A stretch of 8,767 bases of DNA, taken from Bacteroidota bacterium (GTDB taxonomy: Bacteria > Bacteroidota > Bacteroidia > Chitinophagales > LD1). The notes beneath the pieces were generated by a model. That model made no database searches and was not told the DNA's origin. It saw nothing but the letters and a program-made list of their open reading frames with translations. The position numbers and the translations under genes are program-made. This document shows, piece by piece, positions 1-5,979 of the stretch. Every line of letters begins with the position of its first letter. Position 1 is the stretch's first letter. The stretch is from positions 1 to 8,767 of the forward strand of contig JAQBNQ010000162.1 of assembly GCA_028288545.1 (NCBI GenBank). Reading direction: 5' to 3'.

Positions 1-1
1 G

Positions 2-250
2 GCAATTTTGGATGAGAGAATACGTGTAATACCAAATCCGGCCGATAAGTACGTATACGTAGAAATAGGAAAGCAGGGAGATTACGAAATGCGATTATTA
101 AATGAAGTTGGACAATTGATAGCCACCCGCAGAACCAGGCAGATAGATGTTCTTAATACAGCAAACCTGGTATCCGGTATTTATTTTTTACAAATTCTCG
201 ATAAGTTGAACAACACCATCCATGCGCAAAAAATTATTGTTCAGCATTGA
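2..250 (+). CDS. C-terminal end of a secreted protein with a type IX secretion (T9SS) type A sorting domain; 5' truncated by the window edge
   Basis: The reading frame is open from base 2 to the TGA at 248-250, so this is the tail of a longer gene rather than an 80-residue protein; the TTG at 8-10 is only an internal codon. The visible residues have the typical layout of a Por-secretion/T9SS type A C-terminal domain: a VIPNPA start of the beta-sandwich, a central LLNEVGQLI strand, then a LVSGIYFLQI strand and a terminal KIIVQ strand. In Bacteroidota this domain directs a Sec-exported protein through the outer membrane via T9SS, after which it is usually cleaved. The functional part of the protein lies outside the window, so its activity (enzyme, adhesin or other) cannot be told. 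The gene converges on rlmB, with the hairpin array at 305-471 between them. Confidence 0.85.
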   Translation, partial: AILDERIRVIPNPADKYVYVEIGKQGDYEMRLLNEVGQLIATRRTRQIDVLNTANLVSGIYFLQILDKLNNTIHAQKIIVQH

Positions 251-304
251 GAGAGTCCTGGATTACGGTACCAGCCATTAGTTTTCGAAAAAAATGAATC
301 TGTA

Positions 305-471
305 TTGATGCCAGCGGCATCAAATATTTATAGCAAGAAGAAAAAAAAGAGAACCGACACCAGCGGTGTCGCATAAATCCATATCGCCACAGATTATGTC
401 CTGCCATGCGATGCCGCTGGCATCGGTTGCCCTTCCGGATTTTCTATAAATATGTCATCGCGCTGCGATGA
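305..471. repeat. Composite array of four short perfect palindromes (REP/BIME-like) between convergent genes
   Basis: Four hairpins with 3-nt loops lie in this 307-bp gap. Arm TTGATGCC with loop AGC is at 305-323, CGACACC with AGC at 355-371, CGATGCC with GCT at 409-425, and TCATCGC with GCT at 455-471. The first two carry AGC loops and the last two GCT, so the left and right pairs are in opposite orientation; the 15-base core of hairpin 3 is the exact reverse complement of that of hairpin 1. Inside the outer hairpins, ATATTTATAG (324-333) is mirrored by CTATAAATAT (444-453), making the block one large symmetrical element. Similar REP/BIME mosaics sit in convergent intergenic regions of other bacteria, where they can end transcription or protect mRNA 3' ends. 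There is no ORF with coding character here. A role as shared terminator is inference. Confidence 0.75.
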
Positions 472-557
472 ATACCCAAGAGCTAATAAATGCGTATCGA
501 ACTTAAGATTTCTAACAAAAAGAATCATCCCGAAATTGTACAAGGAAAAAAGAAGGA

Positions 558-1316
558 CTATTTCTTCCTCTGCTTTCCCACCTCATACAAAACTATCCCC
601 GCACTCACCGAAACATTCAGCGATTCAGTAACTCCCTGCATCGGTATCATAATCCGTTCATCACACAACTTCATTATTTCGGCCGAAATACCTTCTCCCT
701 CCGAGCCCAACACAATAGCACACGGAACACTAAAATCCGCCTTAAATATATCTGTAGCCTTATTACTGTCCGTTCCAAAAATGCGGATACCGTTGTCCTT
801 CAAAAACCGGATCGCATTTACCAAACTCTTCTCGCGGCAAACCAAAATAGTATTCAAAGCGCCTGCACTGGTCTTCATCGCCTCAGCATTTATCTGCGCC
901 GAACCCTGCGAAGGCACAATAATCGCATCGGCCCCCAGGCACTCCGCCGAACGCGCAATAGCACCAAAATTTCCAACATCCGTTACGCCATCCAAAACAA
1001 GGAACAAAGGAGTTCCGCCTTGCGCATAAACCTTGTGCAAAGTATCATCCAGCGAGTAATAGTCTATAATAGAAAGGAAACCGATAATGCCCTGGTGATT
1101 GGCATCGCGGTGTTTTGAGTATTTTTTTGCAACCGCCTCCAGCTTTTCCTTTGGCACGTGCTGAATGGGTGTTTCAGTTTGCCGGGCAATACCCTGTATC
1201 TCCTTTATCTCATCCGATGTAATACCCTTAAGCAGCAGTATCTTATCAAACCGTTTACCGGCCTTCATGGCCTCAATAATAGGCTTCCTTCCAAAAATGC
1301 AAAAATGATCATCCAT
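558..1316 (-). CDS. rlmB: 23S rRNA 2'-O-ribose methyltransferase, TrmH/SpoU family (RlmB-like)
   Basis: This is a 252-residue SPOUT-class RNA methyltransferase, close to the usual RlmB length of about 245-250. The N-terminal part (about residues 5-85) is the substrate-binding domain and opens with the FGRKPIIEAM signature. The catalytic domain follows, with motif 1 around LDGVTDVGNFGAIARSAE (N116 and R122), motif 2 LGSEGEGI (about 203-210) and motif 3 IPMQGVTESLNVSVSAG (about 224-240), which form the trefoil knot that binds S-adenosylmethionine. RlmB methylates G2251 (E. coli numbering) in the 23S rRNA peptidyl-transferase loop; paralogues such as TrmH-like enzymes have other targets, so the exact site is inferred. 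The ATG at 1314-1316 is chosen over the in-frame TTG three codons upstream. No Shine-Dalgarno sequence is seen, which is normal for this phylum. The gene is transcribed alone and converges on the T9SS gene. Confidence 0.9.
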   Translation of the reverse strand: MDDHFCIFGRKPIIEAMKAGKRFDKILLLKGITSDEIKEIQGIARQTETPIQHVPKEKLEAVAKKYSKHRDANHQGIIGFLSIIDYYSLDDTLHKVYAQGGTPLFLVLDGVTDVGNFGAIARSAECLGADAIIVPSQGSAQINAEAMKTSAGALNTILVCREKSLVNAIRFLKDNGIRIFGTDSNKATDIFKADFSVPCAIVLGSEGEGISAEIMKLCDERIMIPMQGVTESLNVSVSAGIVLYEVGKQRKK

Positions 1317-1333
1317 AAAATTCAAATTAAAAA

Positions 1334-1362
1334 CAAATACACTTTACCGCAAAGTTCGCAAA
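1334..1362 (-). promoter_or_regulatory. Possible rlmB promoter (imperfect Bacteroidota-type)
   Basis: On the minus strand, TGTATTTG (1334-1341) differs from the Bacteroidota -7 consensus TAnnTTTG at one base. A TTTG (1359-1362), contributed by one of the CGCAAAG repeat units, lies 17 bases upstream as a -33 candidate. The -7 box ends 17 bases before the ATG of rlmB. The match is imperfect and the repeat block offers several TTTG copies, so this is tentative. Confidence 0.3.
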
Positions 1363-1384
1363 GGCCAAGGCAAAGATCGCAAAG
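1348..1384. repeat. Short direct-repeat block, four CGCAAAG/GGCAAAG units
   Basis: CGCAAAG occurs at 1348-1354, 1357-1363 and 1378-1384, with the variant GGCAAAG at 1369-1375. Starts are spaced 9, 12 and 9 bases apart. On the minus strand each unit reads CTTTGCG or CTTTGCC. The block lies directly upstream of rlmB and may overlap its promoter. GCAAAG-type repeats of this kind are, to my recollection, common in Bacteroidota intergenic DNA; their function is unknown. Confidence 0.6.
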
Positions 1385-1449
1385 AATACCTTTTTATGTT
1401 TCCTGCGCTCACTTAAACGGAATACATATCTGTAACATCACTAAAAAAT

Positions 1450-1480
1450 GAAAGCCCCTTGCGTAAGGCAAAGGGCTTTC
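1450..1480 (-). terminator. Rho-independent terminator of the DUF2723 transcription unit
   Basis: A 13-bp stem with one C/A mismatch (GAAAGCCC outer arm, GGGCTTTC opposite) encloses the loop GTAAG. On the minus strand it is followed by ATTTTTTAG, a six-T tract; the + strand side has no T tract. It lies 15 bases beyond the TAG at 1496-1498, which marks that stop as the real end of the coding unit. Confidence 0.8.
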
Positions 1481-1495
1481 TAAAAAACTTAATGC

Positions 1496-1630
1496 CTATT
1501 GAACCGGCAATCCCTGCGGGCCCTGGCCTGCAACAAAAGCTTTCCGGCTGTATTCCATAAAATCCTTTTCAAGTTTTGCTTTCAGTTCAGCGTCTTCATA
1601 TTTATCGGCAGTCATTTTCAATTCCTGCAT
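1496..1630 (-). CDS. 44-residue ORF, probably the detached C-terminal segment of the DUF2723 protein
   Basis: This ORF runs from ATG 1628-1630 to TAG 1496-1498. It begins MQELKMTADKYEDAELKAK, continues as a charged helix to about residue 32, and ends in a Gly/Pro/Gln-rich tail. It is in exactly the same frame as the large gene upstream: after the TAA at 1640-1642 come codons for L, F and I, then this ATG. The helical, charged composition carries straight on from the upstream C-terminus, and the terminator follows this ORF rather than the upstream stop. The simplest reading is that it was the last part of the DUF2723 protein and was cut off by a point change, for example CAA to TAA. The alternative is a separately translated small protein starting 9 bases after the upstream stop by translational coupling. 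No family is recognised for it as a free peptide. Confidence 0.5.
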   Translation of the reverse strand: MQELKMTADKYEDAELKAKLEKDFMEYSRKAFVAGQGPQGLPVQ

Positions 1631-1639
1631 AATAAATAA

Positions 1640-4600
1640 TTATTCACGCACTTCCCTGCGTTGCATAAATTCTCCCTGCTGCATATTCGAATAACTCTGC
1701 ATATCACCCGACTGACGTGCCTGTTCCAGTTCATACTTATAAACTGTTTTGTAGTAGTTCAACTCGTTTTCCGCCTTATCAAACATTTCCATCAGCAATT
1801 TCTTGCCTTTTTCTTTCTGTCCTGTTTGATAATAAATCTCAGGGTACGAATAATCAAACACCGAATGCGGAACACGCGATGGTGGCATTACATCCAACGA
1901 GTAGTCAATTACATGAGCCGCCTTTTCCCTGTCCTTCGTCGCCTCGTCTTTCAAGCCTGCTTTATCTTCAGCATCAGCCTTGGCAATAAATGCTTCAGCT
2001 AACCTTCCAAAGTTGCCACGTATGTTCACCGTCATACGCAGGATATTTTCATCCAGGTATATGTTCGGGTTCTCTTTAATTCCGGCAAACTTAAACTTGG
2101 TCATCATGTTCTCATACATCTGGTCTAACCGCACCGGTGCATTGTAAGGAGAACCGGAAGGGTTCTTCTTAGGAACAATACGGTAAGTCAAACCTTCCAG
2201 TTGAAAATATTTTTCCAATCCCATATACGCATCCGGGGCAACCGACACGGCAAAATAGATAGGGCGGTCCATTACGTTATTGGCAACAATATCCAGCGTT
2301 ATCAAATCATTCTTCAATAAACGGCTGCTACCTATGGTCCATTCCATTTTCGGCACTACCTGGTCAAATTCTTCAGACGCTACCATATTCAGCTTCCTTA
2401 CCTGGTTGGTATCTACATTGATAAAGAAATTCCTGGTAGGCAAATAGTTTTCCGATTGCCCGTTCTGGTACGATACCTTGTTGTGCGGATCTTCGCTGGC
2501 AATAAACTGCATTACCTTACTCAATTCCACCGGTGTTTTATCCGGAATGCGTGGGTCTTGCTTATAGTAAGTAACGTCACGGTTCTGGCCTTCGTACTGA
2601 TCTGGTTTAAAGCTCAGTTTTAAAGGGGCCGCATCATTTATTTTATAACGCAATTGGTCAATGTACCAGTCAACACCCACCAACGATAAGTTGATGATGC
2701 GTATGTCGGGCCTTACACCTTCCACCTCCTGCGCGTACCATAACGGATAAGTATCATTATCACCCTGCGTAAATAATACGGCATTTGGTGCACAGCTTTG
2801 CAGGTAATCAATCGCAAAATCGCGCGATGCATAACGCTCATGGCGGGTATGATCATCCCAACCTTGCGAGCCCATTAAAAACGGCGCAGAGGCGCAAAGC
2901 AAAATAACCACCACTGCCGCAGGTAACTCCGGCATCTTTAGTTTTTTCACAAAAAGTTCCACCAGGCCTATAACCCCAAAGCCCATCCATATGGTATAAA
3001 CAAGGAACGAACAGGCGGTGGCATAATCTCTGTCCCGCGGTTCAATAGGTGGTTCGTTCTGGTAAATAATCTGCAATATACCCGTGGTGCCAAACAACAC
3101 CATAATGATCCAAAAGGTCTTCTCATCTTTAAAGAAGGTGTATATAAGTCCTATCAACCCGATAATAAATGGAATCATGAAAAACTTATTCTTCCCCTTA
3201 TTGTTCTCCATCGTTTTCGAAAGATTCTCCTGCGGCCAATCCGGTGTAAAGAACTTATGACTGTTATCAATAAAAGGAATACCCGATATCCAGCGGCCAT
3301 TATCATTGCCGTAATTACCTTGTATATCATCCTGCTTACCCGCAAAATTCCACATAAAGTAACGGAAGTACATGTACCCTATCTGGTACTTAAAAAAGAA
3401 ATAGATGTTGTCCTTCTGCCCTATATTATCCTTCATCACATACTCATTACCACCACCTTTGTTCATAGCGGCAGCATAATCGGTAGCCTGTTTTTGTGCA
3501 TTAGGAGGGAAAGTTTTAACCACTTCTTTCGTCTCGCGGTTTATTACATTAAACTCCGGCGAAAGCCATGCACGATAGGCCGGTATTTTGGCGTCATCCA
3601 TTGCAAAACCCATACGCGGAAAAAGCATCTGTACATCATCGCGGTATTTGTATTCCTGCTTAAACCCTTCAAACACATATTTTTTAGTAGCCGTATCCTT
3701 TCTCCAACGTTCGCCCGTTTTTGCGTAATCAACAATATCATATTGGTTAGCCGTATAATCCGGTCCTATCACTAAAGGCCTGTCGCCGTACTGCTCGCGG
3801 TCTACATACCCTTTTAGTGTAAAAGGATCGGTAGGGCGGTTCATATTAATTGGAGGGTTTGCAATAGAACGTATCGGAACCATCAGGTACGACATATAAC
3901 CGATGTATGAAAACGCAAGCGATAGCAAACCTATATTAAACCAACGCCTTGCTTCATATCCGTATTTGTATGATGCCCACAATCCGCCAACGTACAACAG
4001 TTTTAAAAGCCTGGCAACCCATCCACCCATATCGGTAAGGCCAAACAGAAAATACAAAATAGCCACGCCAAGTGCAATCTGAAAATCGCGTTTAGCCCCT
4101 GTGTGTGTGTACCGAAGGCATGTAACCAGTACCAGCAATACCATAATTGCCCCAAACAACACCCCGCTGTTAAACCCTAAGCCCAGGGTATTTACAAAAA
4201 AGAGGTCCATACCCGCCATGTACGACAGGGTGTAGGAGATAATGTACTTCATATACATACCCAAAACCAAAAAGCCAATAAAGGCGGCAAGGAACCAGGT
4301 AATAACCGTGGTTTTGTACTTTTTGTAATAGAAAACCATAGCCATTGCCGGCAAAGCCAACAAGCTAAGCAAGTGAACGCCTATCGAAAGACCCGTCATG
4401 TAGGCAATAAGTACTATCCAGTGATCGGCGTAGGGCCCATTATCGGCATCCCACTTCATAATCGCCCAAAAAATCAGCGACTGGAAAAACTGCGAGGTAG
4501 CATAAACTTCACCCTCCACAGCGCTAAACCACAATGAGTCAAGGAAAGTACACGCCGTAGCAGCTATTAAACCGGCACCAATTACCGTAACAATTCTTGC

Positions 4601-4966
4601 GGTAGTATAATTTCCGTCTCTGAAAACTATCTTCCTTGCAAGGGCCGTAACCGTCCAAAAAGTAAATAAAACAGCGCCCGCTGTCATCAGGGCGCTCATA
4701 AAGTTAACCGACTGTGCTACGTGGTTTGCGCCCGGACCTCCGTTAACCAAAGGGTCGGCACCCGTAAACAGGGAGAAAATCTTACCCAGCATCAAAAACC
4801 ATGGGGCTCCCGGCGGGTGCACTACCTGTAACTTAAAACATCCCGAAACGAACTCCCCGCAATCCCAAAAGCTACCACTGCTTTCCATGGTCATAGTATA
4901 GACCACCGCCGCGAATAGAAAACTAAGCCATCCGAAGATGTTATTAACCAATTTGTATTGTTGCAT
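1640..4966 (-). CDS. DUF2723 family polytopic membrane protein (GT117 / TMEM260-like glycosyltransferase)
   Basis: This 1108-residue protein has a GT-C-like architecture. A first membrane helix (about residues 10-27) precedes a loop with the family signature SGSFWDCGEF (D35, E38) and then HPPGAPWF from H50; the acidic pair in this first loop is the expected catalytic site. Many hydrophobic helices run from about 90 to 370. A soluble stretch follows, with a second group of helices at roughly 590-725, from KFFMIPFIIGLIG to AAVVVILLCASAPFLMG. The C-terminal domain holds the conserved TQGDNDTYPLWYAQEVEG and LVGVDWYIDQLR and ends in helical, TPR-like repeats. Human TMEM260 of this family is a protein O-mannosyltransferase; in Bacteroidota the protein is annotated as glycosyltransferase family 117, so transfer from a lipid-linked sugar at the membrane is inferred. 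Start ATG is at 4964-4966. The C-terminus looks prematurely stopped: the frame continues for 47 codons after the TAA. Upstream, only a weak TATTTTTA box (4991-4998) is seen. Confidence 0.88.
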   Translation of the reverse strand: MQQYKLVNNIFGWLSFLFAAVVYTMTMESSGSFWDCGEFVSGCFKLQVVHPPGAPWFLMLGKIFSLFTGADPLVNGGPGANHVAQSVNFMSALMTAGAVLFTFWTVTALARKIVFRDGNYTTARIVTVIGAGLIAATACTFLDSLWFSAVEGEVYATSQFFQSLIFWAIMKWDADNGPYADHWIVLIAYMTGLSIGVHLLSLLALPAMAMVFYYKKYKTTVITWFLAAFIGFLVLGMYMKYIISYTLSYMAGMDLFFVNTLGLGFNSGVLFGAIMVLLVLVTCLRYTHTGAKRDFQIALGVAILYFLFGLTDMGGWVARLLKLLYVGGLWASYKYGYEARRWFNIGLLSLAFSYIGYMSYLMVPIRSIANPPINMNRPTDPFTLKGYVDREQYGDRPLVIGPDYTANQYDIVDYAKTGERWRKDTATKKYVFEGFKQEYKYRDDVQMLFPRMGFAMDDAKIPAYRAWLSPEFNVINRETKEVVKTFPPNAQKQATDYAAAMNKGGGNEYVMKDNIGQKDNIYFFFKYQIGYMYFRYFMWNFAGKQDDIQGNYGNDNGRWISGIPFIDNSHKFFTPDWPQENLSKTMENNKGKNKFFMIPFIIGLIGLIYTFFKDEKTFWIIMVLFGTTGILQIIYQNEPPIEPRDRDYATACSFLVYTIWMGFGVIGLVELFVKKLKMPELPAAVVVILLCASAPFLMGSQGWDDHTRHERYASRDFAIDYLQSCAPNAVLFTQGDNDTYPLWYAQEVEGVRPDIRIINLSLVGVDWYIDQLRYKINDAAPLKLSFKPDQYEGQNRDVTYYKQDPRIPDKTPVELSKVMQFIASEDPHNKVSYQNGQSENYLPTRNFFINVDTNQVRKLNMVASEEFDQVVPKMEWTIGSSRLLKNDLITLDIVANNVMDRPIYFAVSVAPDAYMGLEKYFQLEGLTYRIVPKKNPSGSPYNAPVRLDQMYENMMTKFKFAGIKENPNIYLDENILRMTVNIRGNFGRLAEAFIAKADAEDKAGLKDEATKDREKAAHVIDYSLDVMPPSRVPHSVFDYSYPEIYYQTGQKEKGKKLLMEMFDKAENELNYYKTVYKYELEQARQSGDMQSYSNMQQGEFMQRREVRE

Positions 4967-5115
4967 TAAAACGAAGGTTTTATAAGGCGGTAAAAATAGA
5001 TTTTTTGGTGAATAATTGGCTTTTAGTTAAATTAGTTTACATTCTTTAAGGACTATTAAGACCCATGAGAAATACCGGTGCCGGCTTAATAATTTGGCCT
5101 GCATCTTAAAAAGCA

Positions 5116-5146
5116 TTTGCAAAAGTTTGCAAGATGTTTATTTTTG
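5116..5146 (+). promoter_or_regulatory. Promoter of tRNA-Gln (Bacteroidota sigma-A type)
   Basis: TATTTTTG at 5139-5146 is a perfect match to the -7 consensus TAnnTTTG. TTTG at 5116-5119 lies 19 bases upstream as the -33 element; a second TTTG at 5126-5129 is too close. Transcription would start near 5152-5155, about 25 bases before the mature tRNA 5' end, leaving a short leader for RNase P. The rest of the 4967-5178 gap shows no coding sequence. Confidence 0.75.
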
Positions 5147-5178
5147 CACCCTCTTACCCATAAAAAGGTAAGCGTAAT

Positions 5179-5249
5179 TGGCCCATCGTCTAATGGCAGG
5201 ACTACAGATTTTGGTTCTGTGTGTGTTGGTTCGAATCCAGCTGGGCCAA
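5179..5249 (+). tRNA. tRNA-Gln, anticodon TTG
   Basis: The cloverleaf is complete. A 7-bp acceptor stem pairs TGGCCCA with TGGGCCA (5242-5248), and the discriminator is A5249. The anticodon arm pairs ACAGA (5204-5208) with TCTGT around the loop TTTTGGT, placing anticodon TTG at 5211-5213, which reads CAA and CAG. The T arm contains GGTTCGAATCC. The CCA tail is not encoded, since CAAAA follows the discriminator. The gene has its own promoter and terminator, and its 3' end is the likely source of the related sequences at 5517-5605 and 8435-8495. Confidence 0.96.
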
Positions 5250-5257
5250 CAAAATTA

Positions 5258-5285
5258 ATCCGCTCCCTAAAGGGGCGGATTTTTT
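5258..5285 (+). terminator. Rho-independent terminator of tRNA-Gln
   Basis: ATCCGCTCC (5258-5266) pairs with GGGGCGGAT (5272-5280) with one T-G wobble, around loop CTAAA, followed by TTTTT at 5281-5285. It starts 9 bases after the discriminator base. Diverged relatives of the same hairpin are at 5575-5600 and 8472-8495. Confidence 0.85.
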
Positions 5286-5338
5286 GTTTTCCGGAAATTT
5301 CAAGGGCTCTGACTTGAAAATTTCCGGAAAACAAAAAA
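5280..5338. repeat. Long near-perfect palindrome, first copy
   Basis: The left arm at 5280-5304 (T-run, GTTTTCCGGAAATTTCAAG) and right arm at 5313-5338 are complementary over 25 bases with one extra A in the right arm. The loop is GGCTCTGA. It begins inside the T tract of the tRNA-Gln terminator. A degenerate copy with nearly the same loop occurs at 5421-5474, and a more decayed one near 8545-8590. Confidence 0.8.
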
Positions 5339-5569
5339 GACGTAGTCCGCCGTTTCGGTGGACAGCGGATGGTGTTGTTCGGGCCCCCCGTAGCGCTCGG
5401 ATCGACGAAGTCAATCCAGTTTATTTCCTGAAATTTCAAGTGCTCTGACTTGAAATTTTCCAGAAAACAAAAAGACGTAGTCCCGTGCTTTGTCGGGGCT
5501 GCGGATGTAAAAAGGTTTAGGCCCCCACCTAGCGCCAGGGTTGAACACTGTCAATCCATCTGGGCTAAC
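5286..5569 (+). repeat. Imperfect tandem repeat, about 135-bp period, two units
   Basis: Unit 1 (about 5286-5425) and unit 2 (about 5426-5569) share the same order: palindrome, GACGTAGTCC (5339 and 5474, giving the 135-base period), GCGGATG, a run of C followed by TAGCGC, then a small hairpin ending in GTCAATCCA. Unit 2 ends in ATCTGGGCTAAC, resembling the tRNA-Gln 3' end. This explains most of the 5250-5631 gap; the short ORFs that cross it are not convincing as genes. Confidence 0.7.
5421..5474. repeat. Long palindrome, second degenerate copy
   Basis: TTCCTGAAATTTCAAG on the left and CTTGAAATTTTCCAGAAAA on the right surround loop TGCTCTGA. Several substitutions and a one-base length difference separate the arms, but the fold matches the copy at 5280-5338. 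Confidence 0.65.
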
Positions 5570-5574
5570 AAAAA

Positions 5575-5605
5575 AATCCGCTTCTCGTTTGAGGACGGAT
5601 TTTCT
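5575..5605. terminator. Bidirectional terminator at the end of the AraC-SDR-SGNH-EthD unit
   Basis: AATCCG (5575-5580), a bulged C, then TTCTC pairs with GAGGA and CGGATT across loop GTTT: an 11-bp stem with one bulge and one wobble. On the minus strand it is followed by a seven-T tract (A-run 5570-5576); on the + strand by TTTTCTTT. It lies 27 bases beyond the last minus-strand coding position (5632). It is homologous to the tRNA-Gln terminator, with changes on both arms that keep the pairing. Confidence 0.7.
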
Positions 5606-5631
5606 TTGTCATGTGTCGGCACTTTACTTAC

Positions 5632-5945
5632 CTAGACATCTACAGTATTAAACAAGTAAATTTGAACATCATCATTGTTTGGGGCTAAGATTCTTCTGTC
5701 GGCCGCACATGCTTGTCCCTCTGGAGAGGCAAATGCTGCTTTAATTGCATCTAAGCATCAAAGTGTAAAGTGCCAATGCAATAGGTATCTGAATGTCCTG
5801 TTGTTGAAATGATCGGGGGTTTACCAACATCATACTTTATTAGTCCCGGAAGTTTCTTTGCCATTGGAATATGCACTTCAAAATAGTGCTTATCAAAAGC
5901 GGCTGTGTCTTTTGGCGTTTTGTAAATTGCAATCATTCTTGCCAT
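5632..5945 (-). pseudogene. EthD family protein gene, frameshifted
   Basis: The intact N-terminal 64 residues, from ATG 5943-5945, start MARMIAIYKTPKDTAAFDKH and contain HIPMAKKLPGLIKYDVGKP, typical of small EthD-domain dimeric alpha-beta barrel proteins of about 100 residues. This frame stops at TAG 5751-5753, straight after HFDA. The neighbouring frame then continues as DAIKAAFASPEGQACAADRR and NDDVQIYLFNTVDV, ending at TAG 5632-5634, which is the expected EthD C-terminal half. Adding one T at GCTTAG (5751-5756) would restore LDAIKAAF and a 104-residue protein. So one base is missing, by mutation or sequencing error. EthD was described beside ether-degrading cytochrome P450 genes; most homologues are of unknown activity. 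It is the last gene of the minus-strand unit, 34 bases after the SGNH hydrolase gene. Confidence 0.85.
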
Positions 5946-5979
5946 TGTATTTTTTGTTTTACTTTTTTGATTAATCTAT

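Noticed and set aside
490..1029. 179-codon + strand ORF
   Set aside because: It lies antisense to rlmB, which has full SPOUT motifs; the antisense frame has no recognisable domain.
1317..1325. Upstream TTG start for rlmB
   Set aside because: ATG at 1314-1316 starts directly before the conserved N-terminal domain and is the more likely codon; the TTG adds only three residues.
1640..1642. Stop-codon recoding or programmed read-through at the TAA
   Set aside because: No stimulatory structure is evident after the TAA, and TAA is the stop codon least prone to read-through; a nonsense change or sequencing error is simpler.
3257..3775. 172-codon + strand ORF
   Set aside because: Antisense shadow of the DUF2723 gene, with no domain and no independent promoter or terminator.
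4101..4110. GT dinucleotide run inside the DUF2723 gene as a phase-variation tract
   Set aside because: Only five units, and the reading frame is intact; too short to argue for slippage control.
5086..5448. Short ORFs on both strands across the tRNA-Gln region, including one with an LDSNQHTQNQ-like peptide
   Set aside because: They are translations of the tRNA gene, its terminator and the tandem repeats; the antisense peptide is the usual artefact of tRNA sequence.
5280..5569. CRISPR-like array
   Set aside because: Only two long, diverged units with internal palindromes; there are no uniform short repeats with unique spacers and no cas genes.
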